Shown: positions 48,797 through 58,830 of the stretch, piece after piece | Layout: every line of letters begins with the position of its first letter | Numbering within the stretch: position 1 is the stretch's first letter | NCBI RefSeq assembly: GCF_030732845.1 | Contig: NZ_JASHKA010000007.1 | Location: 232,901 to 296,900 of the forward strand | From: Roseibium sp. MMSF_3544 | GTDB taxonomy: Bacteria; Pseudomonadota; Alphaproteobacteria; Rhizobiales; Stappiaceae | Length of the DNA stretch: 64,000 nucleotides | Direction: 5' to 3' | Translations under genes and position numbers: made by a program | Notes under the pieces: generated by a model | Databases searched by the model: none | Told to the model about the DNA's origin: nothing | What the model saw: the letters and a program-made list of their open reading frames with translations, nothing else

Positions 48797-49687
48797 TCAG
48801 CTCAGGACGAAGTCTTTCTCTGCGTAGCCTTGCAGATAGAGCAAAGCGGTAAGGTCGCCGTGGTCGACGCGGAAATCGGCGGCTTCGGCAACGGCCGGCT
48901 TCGCCCGGTAGGCGATACCTGTGCCGGACCGCTCGATCATGGCAAGATCGTTGGCCCCGTCTCCGACAGCGAGCGTTTCTGCAAAGTCCAATCCCTTTTC
49001 GGCGACAAGTTCTTCCAGCCGGATTCTCTTGGCGTCTCGTCCCAGAATGGGTTCAGCGACTTTGCCGATCAGCTTGCCGTTTTCCTCCAAAAGCGTGTTT
49101 GCCTGGTTTTCGTCGAAGCCGATCATGGCGGCGACCGCCTTTGTGAAATGGGTAAAGCCCCCCGACACCAGGGCACAATAGGCGCCGTGCGATTTCATCG
49201 TCTGTACCAAGGTGCGGCCGCCCGGCATGAGAACGATCCTGTTGCTGAGCACGGTATCGATCGCAGAAACGGGCAGTCCGGCGAGAAGCGCAACCCGTTC
49301 GCGCAAGGCCGGCTCGAACTCGATTTCTCCGCGCATCGCGCGCTCGGTGATGTCGGAGATTCTCGCCTTCAGTCCCAGCTCCGCTGCCAGTTCATCAATG
49401 CATTCCTGCCGGATCATGGTGGAGTCCATGTCGGCAATGAGAAGACGCTTGCGGCGGCCCTCTTCCGGTTGCACAAAGACATCAACGGGTGCGGAACCGG
49501 TGATTTCGCGCAAGAGCACTTCGGCAGCGCTTGCATTTGGGCCTTCAAACCGGATATCGGCAGCAACACCGGGGCTCAGGATGGTCGAGGCACCGCTTGC
49601 GCCCAGACGATCCTCCGCCCGACGGACAAGTTCCTGATCCACGGCAGGAGCTGTCGGTGTGGAGACCAAAGTGGCGACGAGAGACAT
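48797..49687 (-). CDS. serB: Phosphoserine phosphatase
   Basis: SerB hydrolyses phosphoserine in the last step of serine synthesis. The 296-residue protein (ATG 49687) has an N-terminal regulatory region of about 80 residues. The HAD phosphatase core follows: nucleophile motif LIADMDSTMI, RVALLAGLP, motif II LVSGGFTHFT, and motif IV AVGDGANDLAMI. Its start codon overlaps the oppositely directed miaA start, so its promoter must lie within miaA. Confidence 0.95.
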   Translation of the reverse strand: MSLVATLVSTPTAPAVDQELVRRAEDRLGASGASTILSPGVAADIRFEGPNASAAEVLLREITGSAPVDVFVQPEEGRRKRLLIADMDSTMIRQECIDELAAELGLKARISDITERAMRGEIEFEPALRERVALLAGLPVSAIDTVLSNRIVLMPGGRTLVQTMKSHGAYCALVSGGFTHFTKAVAAMIGFDENQANTLLEENGKLIGKVAEPILGRDAKRIRLEELVAEKGLDFAETLAVGDGANDLAMIERSGTGIAYRAKPAVAEAADFRVDHGDLTALLYLQGYAEKDFVLS

Positions 49688-50636
49688 GAGCGGATCCCTG
49701 AAAGACAAGAGGAAACAGGTGGCTGGTGGCCGTGTCATTCTGATAGCTGGACCGACGGCAAGCGGCAAGTCCGCCCTGGCCATTGACCTTGCGAGCGAAC
49801 TGGATGGCGTGATCATCAACGCCGACAGCATGCAACTCTACAAAGACCTTCGTCTTGTGAGCGCGCGTCCGTCTGATGAGGAGGAGAGAGAGGTCCCGCA
49901 CCGGCTTTACGGGGTTCTTCAAGCTTCGACAGCGTTTTCAACCGGGGCGTGGCTCCGGCTTGCCACCGAGGAAATTGAGGCTGTCCGGGCCGCCGGCAAA
50001 CTGCCGGTGCTTGTCGGCGGCACCGGGCTCTACTTCAAGGGATTGACCGAGGGCTTTGCCGAGATGCCGGAGATTCCCTCTGAAATTCGCGAGCAGGCGC
50101 GGGATCTTGCGGATCAGGAAGGCGTCGCGCGTCTGAAAGAGGAACTGGCCCACTTTGGAGATCACGAAAGCGCGGCAACGCTTGCTGATCCGCAGCGCCT
50201 GGCGCGCGCGCTTGAAGTGGTAATGGCAACGGGCAAGCCACTGAGTACATGGCAAACGACGTCGCAATCGGCGCCATTCTTAGCGAAAGGTGAGTGCCTC
50301 CGGATCGTTCTCGCGCCACCTCGTCCCTGGCTGCACGAACGGATCGAACGGCGCGCTCGCCTTATGCTGGCAGAGGAGGGCATTGAGGAAGTCAGAGCCC
50401 TGCTGGAACAGGGACTGTCACCAAAACTTCCGGCCATGCGGGCGATTGGAGTCGCGGAAATCCGCGACTTATTGTCCGGAAAGGCGGGTTATGAAGAAAC
50501 CGTCCACAGGCTCACTGTTGCAACGCGGCAATACGCAAAGCGGCAGGAAACCTGGTTCCGCAATCAGATGCCCGATTGGCAACGGGTTGATCCGGCAGCT
50601 GGAATCAATGTAGAAGACATTTTGGATCCGAAATAA
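49686..50636 (+). CDS. miaA: tRNA dimethylallyltransferase
   Basis: MiaA adds a dimethylallyl group to A37 of tRNAs that read UNN codons. The 316-residue product has the P-loop LIAGPTASGKSALAIDLA, the motif INADSMQLYKDL, VGGTGLYFKGLTEG, and the tRNA-contact region ATRQYAKRQETWFRNQ. ATG 49686 shares bases with the serB start on the other strand. A GTG at 49659 could add nine residues and would overlap serB by 29 bases. Confidence 0.95.
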   Translation: MSGSLKDKRKQVAGGRVILIAGPTASGKSALAIDLASELDGVIINADSMQLYKDLRLVSARPSDEEEREVPHRLYGVLQASTAFSTGAWLRLATEEIEAVRAAGKLPVLVGGTGLYFKGLTEGFAEMPEIPSEIREQARDLADQEGVARLKEELAHFGDHESAATLADPQRLARALEVVMATGKPLSTWQTTSQSAPFLAKGECLRIVLAPPRPWLHERIERRARLMLAEEGIEEVRALLEQGLSPKLPAMRAIGVAEIRDLLSGKAGYEETVHRLTVATRQYAKRQETWFRNQMPDWQRVDPAAGINVEDILDPK

Positions 50637-50852
50637 GTTTATCACGTCAACTTATGGGTAGTGCGCTGCAGCAGGCAGTTTCACGATAACCTGTTGGTAA
50701 TACGAATATATTTTTGCCATTATTGACATTATACTTTTGTCTGCCTTCGGGTCGGCGCAATCCAGGGTTACATGTCTTGCCTCCGGGTTCAGGAGATTTC
50801 TCAAATCTTCACCGGATGGATGAAAGTGACCCGACAGCTTGGGAGGACCACG

Positions 50853-51392
50853 GTGCAGACGATTTTTCTCGAATGTGGCTCAGTGCGGCTTGTTCCCTTT
50901 TCCCCGTCCGATATTAATCTCGTCAAAAACCTTCATTCCGACCCTTTTGGAAACCGATGCACAGAATTTTCAACTGATTGCACGATCGCCGACGCAACGG
51001 ACTTCGTGAGATCTGCCATGCAGAACCAGGCAGACCTCGGCTTCGCCAAATGGAAAGCCATTGCCGCCGACGGCCGGTTTCTCGGTTGGGCGGGTTTTAC
51101 GCCGATCAGCGAAACCTCCGAGATCAGCCTGAACTATTGCTTGCCGAACGAGGTGCTTGAGAAGGACGAAAGCCTTGCCAATCGTCTTTGCACGGGACTT
51201 GTGGGCTGGTTCTTCGAGAACACCTATTTCTCCCACCTGGTCGCCGTGATCCGCACAGACAACTGCGCTGTCCGGGAAGTCATTCAGGACACAGGCTTTT
51301 ATCACCGGGAAAGCAAGGTGATCGAGGGCATGCAGGCGGACGTTTTCCAGATGTTCAGCCCATCCATGCAATCCTACCTGATGACCGCCTGA
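50853..51392 (+). CDS. GNAT acetyltransferase with degenerate acetyl-CoA loop
   Basis: This 179-residue protein of the RimJ/RimL-like Acetyltransf_3 group starts at GTG 50853, which has GGGAGG six bases upstream. It opens MQTIFLECGSVRLVPFSPSD and ends with AVREVIQDTGFYHRESKVIE. The region that usually holds the Q/RxxGxG/A acetyl-CoA loop reads NEVLEKDESLANRLC, without the glycines. It resembles the next gene along most of its length (KWK, WFFENT, then D-x-x-A/S-x-x-V-x-x-x-x-GF), so the two are likely tandem paralogues. Activity as an acetyltransferase is doubtful. Confidence 0.8.
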   Translation: MQTIFLECGSVRLVPFSPSDINLVKNLHSDPFGNRCTEFSTDCTIADATDFVRSAMQNQADLGFAKWKAIAADGRFLGWAGFTPISETSEISLNYCLPNEVLEKDESLANRLCTGLVGWFFENTYFSHLVAVIRTDNCAVREVIQDTGFYHRESKVIEGMQADVFQMFSPSMQSYLMTA

Positions 51393-51443
51393 ACGCTACT
51401 GCCGGTTGCAGGCTGGAATTTGACCGAAAGAAACCGTACTCTC

Positions 51444-51470
51444 AGCCGTGCTTAGCGCGGCTTTTCTTTT
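51444..51470 (+). terminator. Terminator between the two acetyltransferase genes
   Basis: AGCCGTGC and GCGCGGCT form an 8-bp stem (one G-T pair) with a TTA loop, followed by TTTCTTTT. It ends three bases before the ATG of the next gene. Confidence 0.75.
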
Positions 51471-51472
51471 GG

Positions 51473-52003
51473 ATGAATGACATTTTGACTAATCCCATTC
51501 TTGAAACCGAGCGCCTTCGGATCGAGCCATTTGAGGAAGGCGATTTTGACCTCCTTTTCGAGCTTCATTCCGATCCCGAGGTCAATCGATACCTCGCACC
51601 CGGTCCGTCGCCGATGAGCGCCGAGGAGGTCGAGCGGCGCTTGAAAAACTATGTGGCCGAGCACCGTAATTCGGGCATAAGCAAGTGGAAGGTGCTGACG
51701 CGGGAAGGGGAATTTGTCGGACGTGCCGGACTTTCCTGGCTGACACAACCGGACGGATACGAAATCGGCTACAGCCTGAAACGCGACCACTGGGGCAAAG
51801 GGTACGGCACCGAGATCGCAAAGAGCCTCGCCCGCTGGTTTTTTGAAAACACCGACCACAGGTTCCTGATTGCCTTTGCCCACACGGACCACCTTGCGTC
51901 CTTGAAGGTGATGGAAAAAGCCGGGTTCAGCTACTGGTTCGATATGGAAAAGCACGATGTGCCCTGCACCTTCTACCTCATCGAGCGGCACAGCGTGGTC
52001 TGA
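51473..52003 (+). CDS. RimJ/RimL-type GNAT acetyltransferase
   Basis: This 176-residue protein (from ATG 51473) has the Acetyltransf_3 fold: NPILETERLRIEPFEEGDFD at the start, the acetyl-CoA loop DHWGKGYGTEIAKSLA, and HTDHLASLKVMEKAGFSYW near the end. It probably N-acetylates a small molecule or protein. No ribosome-binding site is visible, because a terminator hairpin and T run sit directly before the ATG. The true start could therefore be further in, or the message may be leaderless. It is a likely tandem paralogue of the gene upstream. Confidence 0.85.
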   Translation: MNDILTNPILETERLRIEPFEEGDFDLLFELHSDPEVNRYLAPGPSPMSAEEVERRLKNYVAEHRNSGISKWKVLTREGEFVGRAGLSWLTQPDGYEIGYSLKRDHWGKGYGTEIAKSLARWFFENTDHRFLIAFAHTDHLASLKVMEKAGFSYWFDMEKHDVPCTFYLIERHSVV

Positions 52004-52218
52004 TCAGCTCCCTTGCGCGGCACTTGCAGGAACGGTCTGACACTGGCCGTGTGGCCGGAAGTGATTCAATCCGAACTCGCATTTGGGGCCGCTTGCGCCT
52101 TGGCAAGCTTCATTCTTTTGATTGTTTTTTTCAGATGAACCCGTCACGGTAGCAGAGGTGCAGGGCGGATATTGGCGCCTCGCGCCCATTATTCATTTCA
52201 AGCACAAGGTATTTGAAC

Positions 52219-53235
52219 ATGGCATTTTATCATTGGCTCAATCGGTACAAGGACCGGGAAAAGAACCCGGAGAAGGCGAAATGGATCGCGGAACACCTGC
52301 TGAAGCTTCGTGCGGATCTCGCGGAAAGCAAACTGGGAGACCGTGAACCGAACAGCCTCGTGATCGGGTCCTGGAACATCCGCGCATTTGATGACGGCAA
52401 ACCGCGCCGCGACGAGAGCTTTCACTACATCGCCGAGATCATCGGACATTTCGATGTTTGCGCGATCCAGGAGGTCAAGGAAGACCTGGAACCGCTCAAC
52501 AAGCTGAAAACGCTGCTCGGGCCGAACTGGTCGTATATCGTCACGGACGTGACCGAGGGCAGCAAGGGAAACACGGAACGCCAGGCATTCTTTTTCAACA
52601 CCAACAAGGTCTTTTTCCGCAACCTTGTGGGCGAGGTCGTGCTACCACCGGAGGCGCTGCTTGAACATGGCCAGATTGCGCGCACACCATTCTTTGCGTC
52701 CTTCCAGGCCGGCTGGTTCAAGTTCACGCTTATGAGCGTTCACATCATCTTCGGCGGAAGCACCAAGAAGAAGAAGAAGATGCGCGCGGCTGAAGTGGAG
52801 ATCCTCGCGAAACTTGCGGCGAAGCGCGCGAAAAAGGAAGGTCAGGTCTATGTCCTGATCGGTGACATGAACATTGAGTCCCGCGACGATGAAATCATGG
52901 CCGGGTTAAAGAAGCACGGGCTCTTCGCACCACTCTTCGGGGCGACCAATCTCAAGGGCACCAAACACTACGACCAGATCGCCTTCACCGGCGAAAAGAG
53001 CCGAACCCGATGCCTTCAGTCCGGTAGTGTCGATTGGCGCACTGCCGTTTACCGTCCGGATGAGAAGGATCATTACGAGCCGATCGCGCTCGAGGCGCGC
53101 GGCGGCGAGCCTTACAAGAACTGGGACAAGGACTACGAAAAGTTCTTCGCAAGTTTCGAAATGTCCGATCACCTGCCCATTTGGGTGGAAATGGAGATCG
53201 ACTACTCGAACGAGTATCTGAAACGGTTCATCTGA
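52219..53235 (+). CDS. Endonuclease/exonuclease/phosphatase-fold protein
   Basis: This 338-residue protein has the metal-dependent EEP fold (DNase I-like): LVIGSWNIRAFDDGK, the catalytic glutamate in VCAIQEVKED, FTLMSVHIIFGG, the aspartate and asparagine in VLIGDMNIESRDDE, and MSDHLPIWVEME near the end. It lacks a signal peptide. Substrates in the family range from DNA to inositol phosphates, and nothing here picks one. It has a Lys-rich loop (STKKKKKMRAAEVE) that could touch nucleic acid. ATG 52219 is preferred to TTG 52213 by ribosome-site spacing. Confidence 0.88.
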   Translation: MAFYHWLNRYKDREKNPEKAKWIAEHLLKLRADLAESKLGDREPNSLVIGSWNIRAFDDGKPRRDESFHYIAEIIGHFDVCAIQEVKEDLEPLNKLKTLLGPNWSYIVTDVTEGSKGNTERQAFFFNTNKVFFRNLVGEVVLPPEALLEHGQIARTPFFASFQAGWFKFTLMSVHIIFGGSTKKKKKMRAAEVEILAKLAAKRAKKEGQVYVLIGDMNIESRDDEIMAGLKKHGLFAPLFGATNLKGTKHYDQIAFTGEKSRTRCLQSGSVDWRTAVYRPDEKDHYEPIALEARGGEPYKNWDKDYEKFFASFEMSDHLPIWVEMEIDYSNEYLKRFI

Positions 53236-53253
53236 CTGAAAACCGCAAAGATT

Positions 53254-53289
53254 GATCCCTGAAACGGCAGGTTCGCCGTCTCAGGGATC
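53254..53289. terminator. Long hairpin between convergent genes
   Basis: GATCCCTGA and ACGGC arms pair with GCCGT and TCAGGGATC (one A-C mismatch), forming a stem of about 15 bp with a six-base loop. It lies between the EEP gene (plus) and leuA (minus) and ends nine bases from the leuA stop. T runs are poor on both sides. Confidence 0.6.
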
Positions 53290-53297
53290 TGTTCGTG

Positions 53298-54854
<1,557 letters not shown>

Positions 54855-54953
54855 TTTGTTTCGTCCCTGGCTTGGATCGGCGGCTCTAAGCGAAACTGGC
54901 AGGCTTGAACACAGCGCGATCCGGAATTCGTGATGCGGTGATTTGAAGTATCT

Positions 54954-55007
54954 CCCCTAAGTGCCCGTTCCGCCAAGTTAAAACGCGAAACAGCCGACGC
55001 TCAGGGG
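54954..55007 (-). promoter_or_regulatory. Predicted leuA attenuator hairpin
   Basis: On the minus strand CCCCTGAG (55007-55000, overlapping the leader stop) pairs with CTTAGGGG (54961-54954). Inside this, CTGTTTCGC pairs with GCGGAACGG (9 bp with two G-U pairs). The result is a long two-part hairpin between the leader peptide and leuA. No U run follows, so whether it terminates, or is the alternative antiterminator, is not clear. Confidence 0.55.
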
Positions 55008-55102
55008 CATCTAAGAAGGAGGAGATCGCCAAGTAGAAGGAGGCCGCCGCGCTGTGCCAGCGCGTCGTAGCTAGAACCGGAAATGTCGCAAGGCGCGATC
55101 AT
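55001..55102 (-). CDS. leuA leader peptide
   Basis: This is a 33-residue frame from ATG 55102-55100 to TGA 55003-55001, ending GGLLLLGDLLLLRCP. Eight of ten consecutive codons are leucine, in two runs of four. It precedes leuA on the same strand by 146 bases, with a strong hairpin beginning at its stop. This is the classic arrangement for ribosome-mediated attenuation by charged leucyl-tRNA, and similar leuA leaders are known in rhizobia-related bacteria. The frame is open further upstream, so the exact start is uncertain. Confidence 0.8.
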   Translation of the reverse strand: MIAPCDISGSSYDALAQRGGLLLLGDLLLLRCP

Positions 55103-55322
55103 GGGTCTCAACTTTTGCCTTCGGTCGTCTTCAAGTCTCAGCCACCCAGCCTGCCGCAAAAGCGTGAGCAGGTGGTTAACGCGATTGTTCATACGGCAGG
55201 ACGGGGATTGTTGCAAGTGGGCGATTGCCGGAGCACCCGCGCGAAGAATGTTTTGGTTGCACCTATTGCCGTCTTTCGGCGACTGTGGCTGCAGTCATCC
55301 TGTTCCAAAAAGGGCAGTTCTT

Positions 55323-55727
55323 GTGAGACAAACTCATTTTTCCCTGATCCTCATCTCCTGCATGCTTGCTGCGTGCAACACGACGTCGACATCACCTGGA
55401 GACGCACCTTCGAACAGCGACGGAACACCTGCCGTTGAGCGCGGCATCGTCGGAGAATGGAATTTCAAGGCGACTGACAGCGTGTTGTCATGCCGGTTGA
55501 AAGTGTCCGGCAAGAATGACAACCGGGAAGGAAGTGCCACGGGATTCGGGTGTATCGGGCTCGACGAGTTCTTGATGGTCAACCGTTGGAAACGGGAGCG
55601 CGGCACGGTCGAGTTCTTCCGTCTGGGTGACGATCGACCGGTGGCGGCGGTTTACAGGGTCAGCAAAGACGAGTTTCGGGGCGAGTTGCTGCCATCGGGC
55701 CGGGAAGTTGTGCTGACGCGGCGATGA
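55323..55727 (+). CDS. AprI/Inh-type metalloprotease inhibitor lipoprotein
   Basis: This 134-residue lipoprotein starts at GTG 55323, with AAAGGG upstream. Its signal ends MLAAC. A disordered Ser/Thr/Pro linker is followed by one small beta-barrel domain of the AprI/Inh family (IVGEWNFKATDSVLSCRL, GFGCIGLDEFLMVNRWK, RGELLPSGREVVLTRR). Members inhibit serralysin-type proteases or occur as outer-membrane lipoproteins such as Brucella Omp19. No serralysin gene is in the window. The stop overlaps the VOC gene by four bases. Confidence 0.82.
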   Translation: MRQTHFSLILISCMLAACNTTSTSPGDAPSNSDGTPAVERGIVGEWNFKATDSVLSCRLKVSGKNDNREGSATGFGCIGLDEFLMVNRWKRERGTVEFFRLGDDRPVAAVYRVSKDEFRGELLPSGREVVLTRR

Positions 55728-56143
55728 AGCTGGAGAGCGCTTTGGCAAAGACCAGAGGATTGAATCATCTTGGATTGGCTGTTGCCGATCTCGACAAGAC
55801 GGCCTCGTTTCTTGAAAGCGTGTTGGGCTGGACGGAAACCGCCCGGGACGACAGCTATCCGCGAAATTCCATGACCGACGGAAATCTGAGGCTTACTCTT
55901 TGGCAAGTGGATAATTCGGTGCCGCCGACGACATTCGATCGGCGCCACAATATCGGGCTGCATCATCTTGCACTGGAAGTCGAAAGCGAAGAGGAGCTCC
56001 TTCGTCTGGCTGATCAGGTTGCCGCATGGCCGGGCGTGGCGGTCGAATTCATGCCGGAACCCATGGGCACGGGACCGCGAAAACACATGATGTTCGCCGA
56101 ACCGGGCGGGATACGGCTGGAGCTGGTCTGGATGGGTGTTTGA
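55724..56143 (+). CDS. VOC-family (glyoxalase-like) protein
   Basis: This 139-residue protein has paired beta-alpha-beta-beta-beta modules of the vicinal oxygen chelate superfamily: GLNHLGLAVADLDKTASFLE with a metal-ligand histidine, IGLHHLALEVESEEELLRLA with the second, and MFAEPGGIRLELVWM with the final glutamate. It could be a lyase, dioxygenase or binding protein; the substrate is unknown. Its start codon lies in the stop of the lipoprotein gene, so the two are co-translated. Confidence 0.87.
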   Translation: MKLESALAKTRGLNHLGLAVADLDKTASFLESVLGWTETARDDSYPRNSMTDGNLRLTLWQVDNSVPPTTFDRRHNIGLHHLALEVESEEELLRLADQVAAWPGVAVEFMPEPMGTGPRKHMMFAEPGGIRLELVWMGV

Positions 56144-56794
56144 CCAAGCAGATGAATGGTGCGGAGAATTGTTCCTGAAATGCTATTCCGGCTGGATCGA
56201 AGCGAAAGGCCTGAGGCCAGTAACCGCTTGTCTGTCCGTCTTTTTCAATCACCGGCCACACAGAGTACCGGGTCCTGGTCTTGTCGATGACGCGACCAAC
56301 CGGAACGACAACTCGCAAGAACTTATCTGAGTTCCCATCTGAAGGCGGCCGATATTACCTCGAGTTCTCAAGGGCATAGGGGCAGTCATACTGTCCAAAC
56401 CGGACAACGGTGGCTCTATCGCGGCTTCTTCCCGGCAACGTCGTCACTGCGCGTGTCGAGGTCGATCAGGCGCGTGTTGTGTTCACGCAACAGTGTCCCC
56501 GGTTTGCACCAAATTGGAGTTCACCGGTTGAACTGAAACGCACAACGCTGTATGAAGCCCCTCACTTCAAGCCGTGAATTCGGCGCAACAAGGAGAAACG
56601 CATTGCTGGCAAGAAACACCCTACCGGGTATGCGCATCGTCGCTCGCCAGTCTCTGCTGTAAGCACATCCCATGTGCTGCGGTCGGGGCTGATCTGAAGT
56701 CGACCGCATAACCCCAGACAAACGACAAACTGTTCAGGCAGTCGCATCGCGTGAACGCGATCGAAACGAGCCTGATCTGGGAATTGGGACATTC
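56144..56794. other. Gene-free stretch of 651 bases
   Basis: No gene could be supported on either strand. Short frames exist (for example minus 56049-56318 and 56521-56721), but none shows family motifs, a good start site or a sensible codon pattern. A small inverted repeat, AGTTCA-N5-TGAACT, is near 56518-56534. The stretch separates the lipoprotein/VOC pair from the AAA+ gene and could be a decayed gene or a rearrangement junction. Confidence 0.5.
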
Positions 56795-58762
56795 ATGAAC
56801 GAATATCAGCTGGTGAAAGCCATGCTGCTCCACTTGAGCCGCGGGCTTTCCGAAGATGCCCCCCTGGCGAAAGCCCTGAAGGGGTGGGCCCTCGACAATC
56901 TGGCCTGGCTTGACCTGGGCATAGACACACAGAACGCAAAGGAGTGGGACAGCCTTCAGGAGGCCATCCAGCGCTGGCGGCTGCCGGAAGCACCGGAGCC
57001 TTATGTAATGGAAATCTCCGACACGCTGGCCGGACTTCTTGAACTCGACATTGAAAACAGCACCTTGCTGGCACTGCTCATCGGTTGCGACCGTTTGCCG
57101 AAGCTGCAAAGCCTGTCGGAAACCGCAACGGCCAAAGGCGTCGACCTGCCTGTTATGCTTGCAGCGCTTTGCGGCGTTTCGAGCCACGATGCCCTGCGGT
57201 TCGTCCGGCGCAGCCCGGTGTTCCGTCTGGGTCTGATCGGCTTTCAGGCCTATCGCGGCGGCGCGGTGTCGGTCGACATCAAATGGACGCTGGAAAAGCT
57301 GCTCGACCGCGCTCCGAGCCAGGGCGAGGACTTTGTCGACGCTCTTGTCGGTCCACGCCATGAGACGGCTCTGACCATCGCGGACTTTGCCGAAACAAAG
57401 GAGGCACCGTTCATTGCCGGCCTGATCGCCGGCGCCGTCAACGAGCGGGCAAAAGGGGTCAATATCCTGATCTACGGGCCGCCCGGAACCGGCAAGACGG
57501 AACTGGCACGCGTGATCTGCCGTGAGGCGGGCCTGCGTCTTCATGCCGTTGGCGAGGTTGACGAAGACGGCGAAGAGCCGAACCGTCACGACCGCGTCAG
57601 CGCATTGATGCTTGCGCAACGTGTCCTGAGCGACAAGAAGGAAGCCGTCATCCTGTTCGATGAAATGGAAGACTTCATCGGCAATGCGCAGCGTAGCGCA
57701 GGCGACTGGATGGCGCGCCGTGATGGCAGCAAGGTGTTCGTCAACCGGATGCTTGAAAACAACCCGGTTCCGGTCATCTGGACGAGCAACGCGCTCGGCA
57801 ACATGGATGATGCGATCATCCGCCGGATGAGTTACGTCCTGAAGCTGGACTACCCGTCTCGCAAGGCCAGGCAGCGCATTGCTGCGAGGATTTGCCAGGA
57901 CGAGAAGGTGGCGTTTTCGAAGGACGTTTCAGAGCTTGTTGAAAGCGCCGCTGAAACGACGACGATCCTGCGCAATGCCGCCAAGGCTTCCAGGCTTGCC
58001 GGGTGCGGCGGGACGGTCGAACAGGCCGCGACCGCGCTGGTAAAAACGCTCCGCGACGGGGAACTTCCTTACCGCGAAGCGCAGGAAGTCGATCCGGGTC
58101 TCTACAACACCGAACCTCCTCTTGGCGAGGTGTTGGAGAGCATTGCGGACGGCGGCCATAGCGACGTTTCGCTGTTGCTGAGCGGACCTCCGGGCACTGG
58201 CAAGACGGCATTTGCCCATCACTTTGCCGCGCGCCTCAACAAGCCGCTCTTGACCAAACGTGCGTCCGATCTTCTGTCCAAGTGGGTCGGCGGAACCGAG
58301 CGCAACATCGCCGAGGCCTTTGCCGACGCACGGCAGGAGCAGGGTGTTCTGTTTTTCGATGAAGCAGACAGCCTGATGTTCGACCGCGGTACGGCGCAGG
58401 CGAGTTGGGAAGCAGGACAGGTCAACGAGCTGCTCTCCTGGCTCGATCGTCACGACCAACCGGTTCTGGCGGCGACGAACTATGCGTCGAAGCTGGATGC
58501 GGCAAGCCTTCGCCGGTTTGATTTCAAACTGGAACTGAAGGCACTCGACCGGTCAGGTCTGTCTTACGCGTTCCGCAAGTACTTCGGGGCAGATGCGCCT
58601 GCAGAAATTCTTCGCATGCGTAACCTGACACCCGGAGACTTCGCCGTGGTCAAAACGCAGTTGCGGTTCAAGAAGGACCCTTCTGTCGCGGACATTTCCT
58701 CCGCGTTGCTGAAAGAAGCCAGACTGAAGCCCGAAGCGTCCACGACGATCGGGTTTCTTTGA
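56795..58762 (+). CDS. Tandem AAA+ ATPase
   Basis: This 655-residue protein has an all-helical N-terminal region (1-205) and two AAA+ modules. Module 1 has Walker A GPPGTGKT at 228-235, Walker B VILFDEME around 285-292 and sensor 1 VIWTSNAL. Module 2 has Walker A GPPGTGKT at 464-471, Walker B VLFFDEAD around 518-525, pore-loop-like KWVGG and arginines in SLRRFDF. Both sites look active. It fits a widespread but uncharacterised bacterial Cdc48-like family, presumably remodelling or unfolding a protein partner. It has no transmembrane or protease domain. It is convergent with the HExxH protein (68 bases between stops). Confidence 0.88.
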   Translation: MNEYQLVKAMLLHLSRGLSEDAPLAKALKGWALDNLAWLDLGIDTQNAKEWDSLQEAIQRWRLPEAPEPYVMEISDTLAGLLELDIENSTLLALLIGCDRLPKLQSLSETATAKGVDLPVMLAALCGVSSHDALRFVRRSPVFRLGLIGFQAYRGGAVSVDIKWTLEKLLDRAPSQGEDFVDALVGPRHETALTIADFAETKEAPFIAGLIAGAVNERAKGVNILIYGPPGTGKTELARVICREAGLRLHAVGEVDEDGEEPNRHDRVSALMLAQRVLSDKKEAVILFDEMEDFIGNAQRSAGDWMARRDGSKVFVNRMLENNPVPVIWTSNALGNMDDAIIRRMSYVLKLDYPSRKARQRIAARICQDEKVAFSKDVSELVESAAETTTILRNAAKASRLAGCGGTVEQAATALVKTLRDGELPYREAQEVDPGLYNTEPPLGEVLESIADGGHSDVSLLLSGPPGTGKTAFAHHFAARLNKPLLTKRASDLLSKWVGGTERNIAEAFADARQEQGVLFFDEADSLMFDRGTAQASWEAGQVNELLSWLDRHDQPVLAATNYASKLDAASLRRFDFKLELKALDRSGLSYAFRKYFGADAPAEILRMRNLTPGDFAVVKTQLRFKKDPSVADISSALLKEARLKPEASTTIGFL

Positions 58763-58830
58763 GGCGGCAGGGTCTGGCGCGACACGCCGGCGGCGGTGAA
58801 AATCCGCTTGCCGGCGTGCCGGGCCGGCTT

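Noticed and set aside
50633..50655. ATAAGTT and AACTTAT inverted repeat after miaA
   Set aside because: It is short and A+T-rich, with a nine-base loop and no T run. It is too weak to call a terminator or operator.
56049..56318. 90-codon minus-strand frame downstream of the VOC gene
   Set aside because: It overlaps the end of the VOC gene, has no ribosome site and no family pattern. Kept only as part of the gene-free stretch.
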